Below, piece after piece: positions 8,007 to 15,996 of a stretch of DNA of 64,000 nt. This DNA is from Roseospirillum parvum (GTDB lineage: Bacteria > Pseudomonadota > Alphaproteobacteria > Rhodospirillales > Rhodospirillaceae). A program made the position numbers and the translations under genes. The stretch's first letter is position 1. Every line of letters begins with the position of its first letter. The stretch covers positions 100,764-164,763 of the forward strand of contig NZ_FNCV01000001.1 in assembly GCF_900100455.1 (NCBI RefSeq), read 5' to 3'. The notes under the pieces are model-generated. The model saw only the letters and a program-made list of their open reading frames with translations, did not search any database and was not told the origin of the DNA.

Positions 8007-8978
8007 TCACGGCACCTCGCCGGCGGTGATCCAGGTGGCGATGTCGGCGAGGGGGATCTCGGCGTTCAGGTCGCGCAGCAGCATGTGCCAGCCGCCGGGG
8101 TAGGTGCGCACGGTCTGGATGTCGGGGTCGGGCAGGCGGCTGGCGAACAGTCTGAGGGGCTGTTCGGGCACCAGGTCGTCGTGGCTGCCGTAGGCGATCA
8201 GCAGCGGCAGGCCCTTGAGGTGGGGCGGGCTTTTGAAGGCGGCGTCCATCAGGTTGACCAGCCCCCACAGGGCATCCATGCGGGTTTCCTTCAGGACCAG
8301 CGGGTCGCGCCCCATGGCGCGCAGCATGGGCAGGTTGTCGGACGGGCGGATGTCCAATCCCTCGCCGGTGGCGCTGTACCAGGGCACGCTGTGGGCGACC
8401 AGGAACAGCCCGATGGCCAGCCCCGGCGGCAGGGTGCTGCGGGCGCGCAGGGCCGGCGCGATCAGCACCACCTTGTCGGCCGGCGGCGGGTGGGGGTCGG
8501 CCAGCGCGGCCAGCACGGTGGCGCCGCCCATGCTGGTGCCGAGCAGCACCAGCGGGCTTTGTGGGTGGCGGGCGGCGATCAGCCAGGAAAGGTCCGCGAG
8601 GTCGCGGGTCAGGGCCTCGACCCCGGGCCACAGACCGGCGTTCGGGCTGGTCCCGAAGCCGCGCAGGTCGGGGGCGTAGACGGTGATCCCGCGGTCTGCC
8701 AGGAAAGGGCCGACGCCGATCACCTCGGGGCCGCCGGCGAAGGCGCCGGAATGGTCGTTGAAGCCGTGCAGGGCCAGGACGACCGCCTTTTCCTCGCCCT
8801 GGGCTTGCCAGTGGCGCAGGAACAGGGGGATCCCGTCGGCGGTGCGGAAGACGTTGCGCTGAAGTGCCGGGGCCGGGGTGTCGGGCGGAGCACCCGGGCC
8901 GGGCGGCATCAGGCGCGGGGCGCAGGCGCCGGCGAGCAGACAGAGCAGCCCGGCGGCGATCCGGCGCGCCCGCCTCAC
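8007..8978 (-). CDS. Lipoprotein alpha/beta hydrolase (lysophospholipase-like)
   Basis: 323 residues with a lipoprotein signal peptide (lipobox LAGAC, Cys 19), so it is probably anchored to a membrane facing the periplasm. The remainder is an alpha/beta hydrolase of the monoacylglycerol lipase/lysophospholipase type: oxyanion HGFNDHS (71-77), nucleophile elbow GTSMGG (Ser 149), acid in YGSHDDLV (Asp 267 or 268) and His in GGWHML (298). It starts at a GTG (8978) whose last bases overlap the stop of the upstream ABC ATPase gene (GTGA), so the two are coupled. The true substrate is unknown; a lipid ester is the family expectation. Confidence 0.85.
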   Translation of the reverse strand: MRRARRIAAGLLCLLAGACAPRLMPPGPGAPPDTPAPALQRNVFRTADGIPLFLRHWQAQGEEKAVVLALHGFNDHSGAFAGGPEVIGVGPFLADRGITVYAPDLRGFGTSPNAGLWPGVEALTRDLADLSWLIAARHPQSPLVLLGTSMGGATVLAALADPHPPPADKVVLIAPALRARSTLPPGLAIGLFLVAHSVPWYSATGEGLDIRPSDNLPMLRAMGRDPLVLKETRMDALWGLVNLMDAAFKSPPHLKGLPLLIAYGSHDDLVPEQPLRLFASRLPDPDIQTVRTYPGGWHMLLRDLNAEIPLADIATWITAGEVP

Positions 8979-9961
8979 GCGGCGGCGCTCCCCTGTCCGT
9001 TGGTGGCGGCGTTGTCGGCCCGGGTGACCTGCAGGAAGATGTCCTCCAGGTCGGCTTCCTCGGTCGACAGGTCGTGGATGGACAGGCCCGACTGGCGCAC
9101 CGCCTCCAGGATCTGGTCCACCGGCTGGCTGGCCGCCCGGTAGGCCAGATGGATCTGGCTGCCGCCCTCGCGCAACTCGGCGCCCAGGGCGGCCAGCGGC
9201 GCCGGCAGGGCGTCGAGGGGCTGCTTCAGGGTCAGGGTCATGGTCTTGTTGTCGAAGCGGCGCAACAGGGCCGGGGTGGAATCACAGGCGACCACGCGGC
9301 CATGGTTGATGATGGCGATGCGGTCGCACAGCTCCTCGGCCTCTTCCAGGTAGTGGGTGGTCAGAAGGATGGTGGTGCCCTGGCGGTTCAGCTCGCGCAC
9401 ATGGTCCCACAACTGGCGCCTGAGCTCGATGTCGACGCCGGCGGTCGGCTCGTCGAGAATCAGCACCGGCGGGCTGTGCACCATCGCCTTGGCGACCAGC
9501 AGGCGGCGCCGCATGCCGCCCGACAGGGTGCGGGCGTAGGCATCGGCCTTGTCGCCCAGGCCGACGGCGTCGAGAATCTCCTCGGTGCGGCGCTCCCTTG
9601 GCGGCACGCCGTACAGGCCGGCCTGCATCTCCAGCAACTCGCGCGGGGTGAAGAAGGGGTCGAGGTTCAACTCCTGGGGCACGATGCCGATGGCACAGCG
9701 GGCGGCGCGCTCCTCCCTGACGATGTCGCGGTCCCAGATGCGGGCCTCGCCGGCGGTCTTGCGGACCAGCCCGGCCAGGATGTTGATCAGCGTGCTCTTG
9801 CCCGCCCCGTTGGGCCCGAGCAGGCCGAAAAAGGCGCCCCGGGGCACGTCCAGATCGACCGCGTCCAGGGCCCGGCGGCCGGGGCGGCCCTTCTCGCCCT
9901 TGTAGGTCTTGGTCAACTGGCGGAGCGAGATGGCGTTGTCGGGAAGCGGGGGGATCGACAT
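8975..9961 (-). CDS. ABC transporter ATP-binding protein, ABC-2 export type
   Basis: 328 residues with a complete nucleotide-binding domain: Walker A GPNGAGKST (49-57), Q-loop in IVPQELN, signature LSGGM (146-150), Walker B LILDEP (167-172) and H-loop TTHYLEEAEE. A C-terminal extension of about 90 residues is typical of ATPases that drive ABC-2 exporters (YadG-like). The ATG at 9961 is preferred over a TTG at 9964. No permease gene is adjacent in the window, because the next gene downstream is the lipoprotein hydrolase, overlapped by four bases. The partner permease must therefore be encoded elsewhere or the unit is unusual. Confidence 0.88.
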   Translation of the reverse strand: MSIPPLPDNAISLRQLTKTYKGEKGRPGRRALDAVDLDVPRGAFFGLLGPNGAGKSTLINILAGLVRKTAGEARIWDRDIVREERAARCAIGIVPQELNLDPFFTPRELLEMQAGLYGVPPRERRTEEILDAVGLGDKADAYARTLSGGMRRRLLVAKAMVHSPPVLILDEPTAGVDIELRRQLWDHVRELNRQGTTILLTTHYLEEAEELCDRIAIINHGRVVACDSTPALLRRFDNKTMTLTLKQPLDALPAPLAALGAELREGGSQIHLAYRAASQPVDQILEAVRQSGLSIHDLSTEEADLEDIFLQVTRADNAATNGQGSAAA

Positions 9962-10101
9962 CAACGAACACTTTGCGGCTTGCGGGGCGGCGGCCGAATG
10001 ACGAATCTAAGGGCCGACAGGGAAGGAGTGCCTTTCATATAAAGCACCCCGGGCGGCGCCGAAACCCCGCCCCCGAACGACCAGGAGGCTTGACGGACCC
10101 A

Positions 10102-10317
10102 ATGACCACGCTGCCCGACACCCCGGCCCAGGCCAATCAGGTTGATCCCGCCGAGCGCACGGTGATGACCAGGGAAACCCGCGTCATGTGCGACGGCGGC
10201 GAGGGGCCGCTGGGCCACCCGGCGGTCTATCTGTCCATCCGCCCCGACGTGGGCGAGGAAATCTGCCCTTACTGCTCGCGGCGCTTCGTGCTGGACCGTG
10301 GCGACCGGGCCGCCTGA
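10102..10317 (+). CDS. CHCC-type zinc-finger domain protein
   Basis: A 71-residue protein ending in a zf-CHCC domain (PF10276) with Cys (VMCDGG), His (GHPAVYL) and the pair CPYC as metal ligands. The domain is related to the small NDUFS6 subunit of complex I; the role of the bacterial stand-alone proteins is not established. The ATG at 10102 follows an AGGAGG-like site (ccaggagg, 10081-10088). The stop overlaps the polA start (ATGA), so the two are translationally coupled. Confidence 0.85.
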   Translation: MTTLPDTPAQANQVDPAERTVMTRETRVMCDGGEGPLGHPAVYLSIRPDVGEEICPYCSRRFVLDRGDRAA

Positions 10318-13100
10318 TGGCCGCGCCGCGTCATGTCTACCTGATCGACGGCTCGGGGTTCATCTTCCGGGCCTACCATGCCCTGCCGCCCATGAACCGG
10401 GCCGACGGTACGCCGACCAACGCGGTCTATGGTTTCACCTCGATGCTCATCAAGCTGATCGAGGAGACCGGCGCCGACCACGTGGCGGTGATCTTCGACA
10501 AGGGGCGGCGCAGCTTCCGCAACGACATCTACCCCGACTACAAGGCCCAGCGCCCCGACGCGCCGGAAGACCTGGTGCCCCAGTTCCCGCTGATCCGCGA
10601 GGCGGTGCGCGCCTTCAACGTGGCCTGCGTGGAGATGGAGGGCTTCGAGGCCGACGACCTGATCGCCACCTACGCCCGCCAGGCCACCGAGGCCGGCGCC
10701 GAGGTGACCATCGTCAGTTCCGACAAGGACCTGATGCAACTGGTCTCGGACAAGGTGGGCATGGTCGACATGATGAAGAACAGGTCGATCGACGCCGCCG
10801 CCGTGGTCGAGAAGTTCGGCGTGCCGCCCGACCGGGTGATCGACGTCCAGGCCCTGGCCGGCGATTCGGTGGACAACGTGCCCGGGGTGCCGGGCATTGG
10901 CATCAAGACGGCGGCCAAACTGATCGAGGAATACGGCGACCTGGAAACCCTGCTTGAGCGGGCCCACGAGATCAAGCAGCCCAAGCGCCGCCAGTCGCTG
11001 ATCGAGTTCGCCGAGCAGGCCCGCGTTTCCAGGCAACTGGTCACCCTGCGCGATGACGTGGCGGTGCCCATCCCGCTGACCGACTTCGCGGTGCAAAAGC
11101 CCGAGCGCGAGACCGTGCTGGGCTTCCTCGAGGCGCAGGCCTTCTCCAGCCTGCTCGCCAAGATCACCGCCCGCCTCGACGCCGACAGCCCCCAGGCGGC
11201 GCGCGCGCCGGTCGAGGCGGCCTACCAGACGGTGGCCGACCTCGACACCCTGGACCGCTGGATCGCCGAGGCCGAGGAGGCCGGCGTGGTCGCCGTCGAT
11301 ACCGAAACCGACCGCCTGGATGCCCGCGGCGCCGGGCTGGTCGGCGTCTCGCTGGCCACCGCGCCGGGGCGGGCCTGCTACATCCCGCTGGCCCACCGCG
11401 CCCCGGCCGGCAAGCAGCAGGGCGCCCTGTTCGATGGCCCCGCCGAGGCCGCCGCCGAGCGCCTGCCCGGCCAGCTCGACCCGGCCCAGGCGCTGGCCCG
11501 CCTGCGCCCCCTGCTGGCCGATCCCGGGGTGCTCAAGGTGGGCCACAACATCAAGTACGACCTGCATGTGCTGGCCGGGGCCGGCCGGCGCCTGACCGAC
11601 GACGGGCCGCTGACCGTCAGCCCGCTGGACGACACCATGGTGCTGTCCTACGTGCTGGACGGCACCGCCCATGGCCACGGCATGGACGAGTTGGCCGAGC
11701 TCCATCTGGCCCACAAGACCATTCCCTTCAGCCAGGTCTGCGGCAAGGGCAAGAGCCAGATCAGCTTCGCCGAGGTGCCGCTCGATCAGGCCACCGCGTA
11801 TGCCGCCGAGGACGCCGATATCACCCTGCGCCTGTATCAACTGCTGCGGGGCCGTCTGCGCGCCGAGAAGATGACCGCCGTCCACGAGACCCTGGACCGC
11901 CCCCTGGTCGGCGTGCTGACCGAGATGGAAGCCGCCGGCATCCGGGTCGACGCGGCGGTGCTGAAGGACCTCTCCGGCGATTTCGCCCGCCGCATGGCCG
12001 ATCTGGAAAGCCACATCCACGAGCTGGCCGGGCGGGAATTCAACCTCGCCTCGCCCAAGCAACTGGGCGAGGTGCTGTTCGACGAGATGGGCCTTAAGGG
12101 CGGCAAGAAAAGCAGCAAGACCGGGGCCTGGGGCACCGGCGCCGAGGTGCTGGAAACGCTGGCCGCCGAGGGCCACGACCTGCCCGCCCGGGTGCTCGAC
12201 TGGCGCCAGTTGGCCAAGCTCAAGAGCACCTATACCGACGCCCTGGCCGCCGCCATCGACCCCGGCACCGGGCGCGTCCACACCACCTTTTCGATGACCG
12301 TCACCTCCACCGGGCGGCTGTCGTCGAGCGATCCCAACCTGCAGAACATCCCCATCCGCACCGAGGAAGGGCGCAAGATCCGCCAAGCCTTCGTGGCCAG
12401 CCCGGGGCACCGCCTGATCAGCGCCGACTACAGCCAGATCGAGTTGCGCATCCTGGCCCACGTGGCCCAGGTGGAAGGCCTCAAGCAGGCCTTCGCCGAC
12501 ATGCGCGACATCCACGCCATCACCGCCGCCAAGGTGTTCGGCAAGCAGCCCGACGAGGTGGACAGCGGCCTGAGGCGTCAGGCCAAGGCGATCAACTTCG
12601 GCATCATCTACGGCATCTCGGCCTTCGGGCTGGCCGCCCAGTTGGGCATCGACCGGGGCGCCGCCAAGCGCTTCATCGACGACTATTTCGAGGCCTTCCC
12701 CGAAATCCTGGCCTACATGGAAACCACCAAGGCCTTCGCCCGGAAACGCGGCTACGTGCGCACCCCCTTCGGGCGCAAGTGCATGACCCCCGGCATCTCG
12801 GAAAAGAACCCCAACCTGCGCGGCTTTGCCGAGCGCGCGGCAATCAACGCCCCGATCCAGGGCGGCGCCGCCGACATCATCAAGCGGGCCATGATCGCCC
12901 TGCCCGGAGCCCTGGTCGAGCACGGCCTGAAAACCCGCAGCCTGTTGCAGGTCCACGACGAGTTGGTGCTGGAAGCGCCCGAGGACGAGGTGGACGCGGC
13001 GTCCGAGGTCATCCGCGCCACCATGGAGCAGGCGGCCAGCCTCGACGTGCCGCTGATCGCCGAGGTGGGGGTCGGCGCCTCGTGGGCCAGCGCGCACTGA
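10317..13100 (+). CDS. polA: DNA polymerase I
   Basis: 927 residues with all three domains: a 5'-3' nuclease (about 1-290, opening HVYLIDGSGFIFRAYHALP), a 3'-5' proofreading exonuclease (about 300-520) with an intact DTETD at 328-332, and a family A polymerase (about 545-927) with DYSQIELR, the O-helix-like RQAKAINFGIIYG and QVHDELV. It fills gaps after removing RNA primers and damaged DNA. The ATG at 10317 overlaps the zinc-finger stop. It contains every motif expected for full activity and nothing appears truncated. Confidence 0.98.
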   Translation: MAAPRHVYLIDGSGFIFRAYHALPPMNRADGTPTNAVYGFTSMLIKLIEETGADHVAVIFDKGRRSFRNDIYPDYKAQRPDAPEDLVPQFPLIREAVRAFNVACVEMEGFEADDLIATYARQATEAGAEVTIVSSDKDLMQLVSDKVGMVDMMKNRSIDAAAVVEKFGVPPDRVIDVQALAGDSVDNVPGVPGIGIKTAAKLIEEYGDLETLLERAHEIKQPKRRQSLIEFAEQARVSRQLVTLRDDVAVPIPLTDFAVQKPERETVLGFLEAQAFSSLLAKITARLDADSPQAARAPVEAAYQTVADLDTLDRWIAEAEEAGVVAVDTETDRLDARGAGLVGVSLATAPGRACYIPLAHRAPAGKQQGALFDGPAEAAAERLPGQLDPAQALARLRPLLADPGVLKVGHNIKYDLHVLAGAGRRLTDDGPLTVSPLDDTMVLSYVLDGTAHGHGMDELAELHLAHKTIPFSQVCGKGKSQISFAEVPLDQATAYAAEDADITLRLYQLLRGRLRAEKMTAVHETLDRPLVGVLTEMEAAGIRVDAAVLKDLSGDFARRMADLESHIHELAGREFNLASPKQLGEVLFDEMGLKGGKKSSKTGAWGTGAEVLETLAAEGHDLPARVLDWRQLAKLKSTYTDALAAAIDPGTGRVHTTFSMTVTSTGRLSSSDPNLQNIPIRTEEGRKIRQAFVASPGHRLISADYSQIELRILAHVAQVEGLKQAFADMRDIHAITAAKVFGKQPDEVDSGLRRQAKAINFGIIYGISAFGLAAQLGIDRGAAKRFIDDYFEAFPEILAYMETTKAFARKRGYVRTPFGRKCMTPGISEKNPNLRGFAERAAINAPIQGGAADIIKRAMIALPGALVEHGLKTRSLLQVHDELVLEAPEDEVDAASEVIRATMEQAASLDVPLIAEVGVGASWASAH

Positions 13101-13128
13101 GCCCGCCGCCCCGCCGCCCGGCGCCGGC

Positions 13129-13171
13129 CCGCCCCCACCCCCGGACGGTTGTTGCCCGGGGGCGGGGGTGG
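13129..13171 (+). terminator. GC-rich hairpin after polA
   Basis: An imperfect 16-bp stem (13129-13144 with 13156-13171, two mismatches) and an 11-base loop, 29 bases after the polA stop. It lacks a U-run, so its function as a terminator is uncertain. Confidence 0.35.
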
Positions 13172-13214
13172 TACAGGGAGCGGTCCTTCAAATCCTGATC
13201 GGGTGATCCTCGCG

Positions 13215-14930
13215 GTGATAATCCTTTCCCTGCACACCGGCCGGCACGACGGCACGGCGGCCCTGTTCGATGGCTATCGCCTGCGCGCCGCCGTCCAGTT
13301 GGAGCGCCTGACCCGCCTCAAGGGCGATGGCGGCGGCATTCCCCGTCCGGCCATGGACGAGGTGCTGGATATCGCCGGCCTCACCCCCGGGCAGGTCGAC
13401 GCGGTGGTGCTGTCGCGGGCCTCGTTCCCGGCCCGCCTGTGCCGCCTGCCGGCCCACAAGCGTCTGGCCGACCGGCTGGGCCGGGCGCTGAAGGGCGAGG
13501 ACAAGCTGCGCGATCTGGTCAGCCTGCAACGGCGCTTCGGCCAGCCCGACGCGGCGCGCCTGATCGACGGGGCGCGCCTTAAGGCCGAGCTGGGTCTCAG
13601 GGCCGAGGTGCCGCTGTTCTTCTCCAACCATCATCTGGCCCATGCCCTGTCGGCCTTCTTCTACACCGACTGGGATGACGCCCTGCTCTACACCGCCGAT
13701 GGCTGCGGCGACAACGTCCACTACTCGGCCCGGGTGGTGCGCGACGGTCGGCTCGACACCCTGTTCGGCGATGATGCCGAGTTGCTCGCCCCGCGCCGGG
13801 TCGACAGCCTCGGCCTCGCCTACGGCTACATGACCCAGGCCCTGGGCTTTCGCATGAACCGCCACGAGGGCAAGCTGACCGGCCTCGCCGCCTTCGGCCA
13901 ACCCACCCTGCTGGATGAGCTGGCGGCCCATTTCCGGGTCGAGGACACCGGCCGGGTGGCCTCCGACTTCGCCTCCGACGCCGCCATGCGGGCCGAGATC
14001 GCCCGCCTCGCCGCCAGCACGGCGCGCGAGGATGCCGCCGCCTCCATCCAGCAACTTCTGGAGGACACCGTGCTCGCCTCGGTGCGCCGGCTGCTCGAGC
14101 TTCACCCGGTGCGCCACCTCGCCCTGGCCGGCGGGGTGTTCGCCAACGTGCGCCTCAACCGCCTGCTCACCGAGGCGACCGGGGTTCGGGAAAGCTTCAT
14201 CTTCCCCGGCATGGGCGACGAGGGGATCACCGTCGGCGGCGCCCTCCAGTTCCTGCTCGAACGGGACGGCCTGAAGACCTGGCTGGACCACCGCCACCGG
14301 CTGTCCGATGTCTACCTGGGGCGCGATTTCGACGGCGAGATCGACCGCGTCCTGGCCGCCACCCCCGGCGTCACCCGCCGTCCCGGCCCGCCCGCCGACA
14401 GCGCCGCCGAACTGCTGGCCAAGGGCGACATCGTCGCCATCTACAGCGGCCGCATGGAGTTCGGACCGCGCGCCCTGGGCGCCCGCTCGATCCTCGCCAA
14501 CCCGGCCGACCGGGCGGTGAACGACAGCCTGAACGCCCGCCTGACCCGCACCGAGTTCATGCCCTTCGCCCCGGTGGTCGCCGCCGAGGACGCCGCCGAG
14601 GTGTTCGAAATCACCCCGGCCAACGCCTACGCCTGCCGCTTCATGACCATCACCTGCGGGGTCAAACCCCAATGGCACGACCGCATCCCCGCCGTGGTCC
14701 ACGTCGACGGCACGGCCCGGCCACAGATCATCGACCGCGACACCAACCCGCTGTACTTCGACATCCTCGCCGCCTTCAAGAAACACACCGGCCTGCCCGT
14801 GCTGGTCAACACCAGCTTCAACGCCCACGAAGAACCAATCATCAATACCCCCCAAGAATGCCGCGACGCCCTGATCACCAACCGCGTCGATCACATCACC
14901 ACCAACACCGCCACCTACTCCCGATCCTGA
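13215..14930 (+). CDS. Carbamoyltransferase, NodU/CmcH family
   Basis: 571 residues related to NodU/CmcH O-carbamoyltransferases, which move a carbamoyl group from carbamoyl phosphate to a hydroxyl of a sugar or antibiotic. The N-terminal ASKHA-like domain (about 1-335) opens IILSLHTGRHDGTAAL and contains NHHLAHALSAFFY and LYTADGCGD. The C-terminal domain includes SGRMEFGPRALGARSIL and ends with LVNTSFNAHEEPI. A GTG start at 13215 gives the best alignment with the family; a GTG at 13203 is also possible, and neither has a strong ribosome site. It stands at the edge of the glycan locus, so its acceptor is probably a sugar of that polymer. Confidence 0.85.
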   Translation: MIILSLHTGRHDGTAALFDGYRLRAAVQLERLTRLKGDGGGIPRPAMDEVLDIAGLTPGQVDAVVLSRASFPARLCRLPAHKRLADRLGRALKGEDKLRDLVSLQRRFGQPDAARLIDGARLKAELGLRAEVPLFFSNHHLAHALSAFFYTDWDDALLYTADGCGDNVHYSARVVRDGRLDTLFGDDAELLAPRRVDSLGLAYGYMTQALGFRMNRHEGKLTGLAAFGQPTLLDELAAHFRVEDTGRVASDFASDAAMRAEIARLAASTAREDAAASIQQLLEDTVLASVRRLLELHPVRHLALAGGVFANVRLNRLLTEATGVRESFIFPGMGDEGITVGGALQFLLERDGLKTWLDHRHRLSDVYLGRDFDGEIDRVLAATPGVTRRPGPPADSAAELLAKGDIVAIYSGRMEFGPRALGARSILANPADRAVNDSLNARLTRTEFMPFAPVVAAEDAAEVFEITPANAYACRFMTITCGVKPQWHDRIPAVVHVDGTARPQIIDRDTNPLYFDILAAFKKHTGLPVLVNTSFNAHEEPIINTPQECRDALITNRVDHITTNTATYSRS

Positions 14931-14947
14931 GGCGTCAGGGGCCACGC

Positions 14948-15150
14948 CAAGGGGGCGCCGCCCCCTTGGAACCCCCGCCGGGGGGACCAGGGGCCCCCCC
15001 GGACCCCCGCCGCGACTTAAAGCCGTGAAGAGGGGGGTATCCGAGCGCGCGCGCTCGGATACCCCCCTCTTCACGGCTTTGACTCATGGTGGGGTCTGGG
15101 GAGGCCTCCCGGCCTCCCCAGCGGGGTTCAAAGGGGCAGCGCCCCTTTGC
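14948..15150. repeat. Composite intergenic palindromic repeat, copy 2
   Basis: A 203-bp element between convergent genes. Outer stem 14948-14968, core 15019-15080, then stems 15098-15119 and 15129-15149. Flanks differ from those of copy 1 at only a few positions, while the core palindrome is longer (31 bp per arm) and unrelated in sequence. Short reading frames in it that would give VWGGLPASPAG-type peptides are artefacts of the repeat. Confidence 0.85.
15019..15080. terminator. Bidirectional terminator, perfect 31-bp palindrome
   Basis: A 62-base perfect palindrome centred between 15049 and 15050, starting AAAGCCGTGAAG and ending CTTCACGGCTTT, with a GCGCGC centre. Short A and T runs at the ends would serve both the carbamoyltransferase (plus) and the glycosyltransferase (minus). 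Confidence 0.75.
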
Positions 15151-15165
15151 GTGGTCTCTGGCGTC

Positions 15166-15996
15166 TCAGGAGTCGGGGAGCAGGTGGGCGATGTCGGATT
15201 TCAGTTTTTCGGTCAGTTTCAGGCGGCGTTCGGTTTCGGTGTGCATGGTTGGGGTTTGGTGGAAGCCGTCGTCGGGGGCTTGGCCGAGGTCGAGCAGGCG
15301 TTGCCATTCGTTCATTGGCATGGCCAGTTTGGCGGCCTGTCGTTGGCCGGCGTTGCCTGGGCGGTTGGTGTAGCGCACGGTGGTCTGGGGCAGGGCGCGG
15401 CCGGGCAGCAGGCGGCGCAGGCACATGCGATAGACGGTGTCTTCGGTGCGGTATTGGCGGAAGTCGTCGCCTTCCGGGAAGCCTTCGATGGCCTGGTGCC
15501 AGAGGCGGGGCAGGCACAGGTTGCTGGGCGAGGAGGCGGCCAGGCTGGCCTGCCAGGAGGGGTGGACGGGGGCGTCGAACTGGATGTTGGTCCACACGTA
15601 GCCGGCTTCCGGGTGGGTGCCGAGGGCTTTCAGGCACAGCCCGATGTGATCGGGCAGGAACAGGTCGTCGGCGTCGAGGAACATCAGGTTGGCGGTGCCG
15701 GCGGCGTCCGCCCCGGCGTTGCGTGCTCCGCCCGGGCCACGGTTGCGGTCGAGGGCGACGAGGCGCCCGGCGAGACCCTCGGGCAGCTCGGCCAGGGCGC
15801 TGTCGGCCACCTGGCGGGTGGCGTCGGGCGAGGCGTCGTCGACCACGATCAATTCGCCGCTTAGCCCGGCGCCCAGCATCTGGCGGGCCCGCGCCCAACT
15901 GGCTGCCACCGAGCCCACCGCGCGCCCCAGGTGATCGACCGCCCGGTAGGCCGGGATGATGATGCTGACCGTGGGGGTGATCGGGGTCGATCTCAC
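15166..15996 (-). CDS. Glycosyltransferase family 2 protein
   Basis: 276 residues with a GT-A fold: PTVSIIIPAYRAVDHL at the N terminus, nucleotide-binding VVDDASPDATRQV, and the metal-binding LDADD. It transfers a sugar from an NDP donor, probably while building the surface glycan. The start is a GTG at 15996, which overlaps the stop of the TIGR04372-sulfotransferase gene (GTGA); a longer in-frame ATG at 16071 would overlap by 79 bases and is less likely. It is the last gene of the left, minus-strand arm and converges on the carbamoyltransferase. Donor and acceptor cannot be predicted. Confidence 0.85.
   Translation of the reverse strand: MRSTPITPTVSIIIPAYRAVDHLGRAVGSVAASWARARQMLGAGLSGELIVVDDASPDATRQVADSALAELPEGLAGRLVALDRNRGPGGARNAGADAAGTANLMFLDADDLFLPDHIGLCLKALGTHPEAGYVWTNIQFDAPVHPSWQASLAASSPSNLCLPRLWHQAIEGFPEGDDFRQYRTEDTVYRMCLRRLLPGRALPQTTVRYTNRPGNAGQRQAAKLAMPMNEWQRLLDLGQAPDDGFHQTPTMHTETERRLKLTEKLKSDIAHLLPDS

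Noticed and set aside
7929..9143. Plus-strand frames starting VWGGLPASPAG near 7929 and 15025
   Set aside because: They begin inside the intergenic palindromic repeat and run antisense through real genes; the shared peptide is the repeat translated, not a gene family.
10269..13097. Long minus-strand frame opposite polA
   Set aside because: Exact antisense shadow of polA with no start site or motif.
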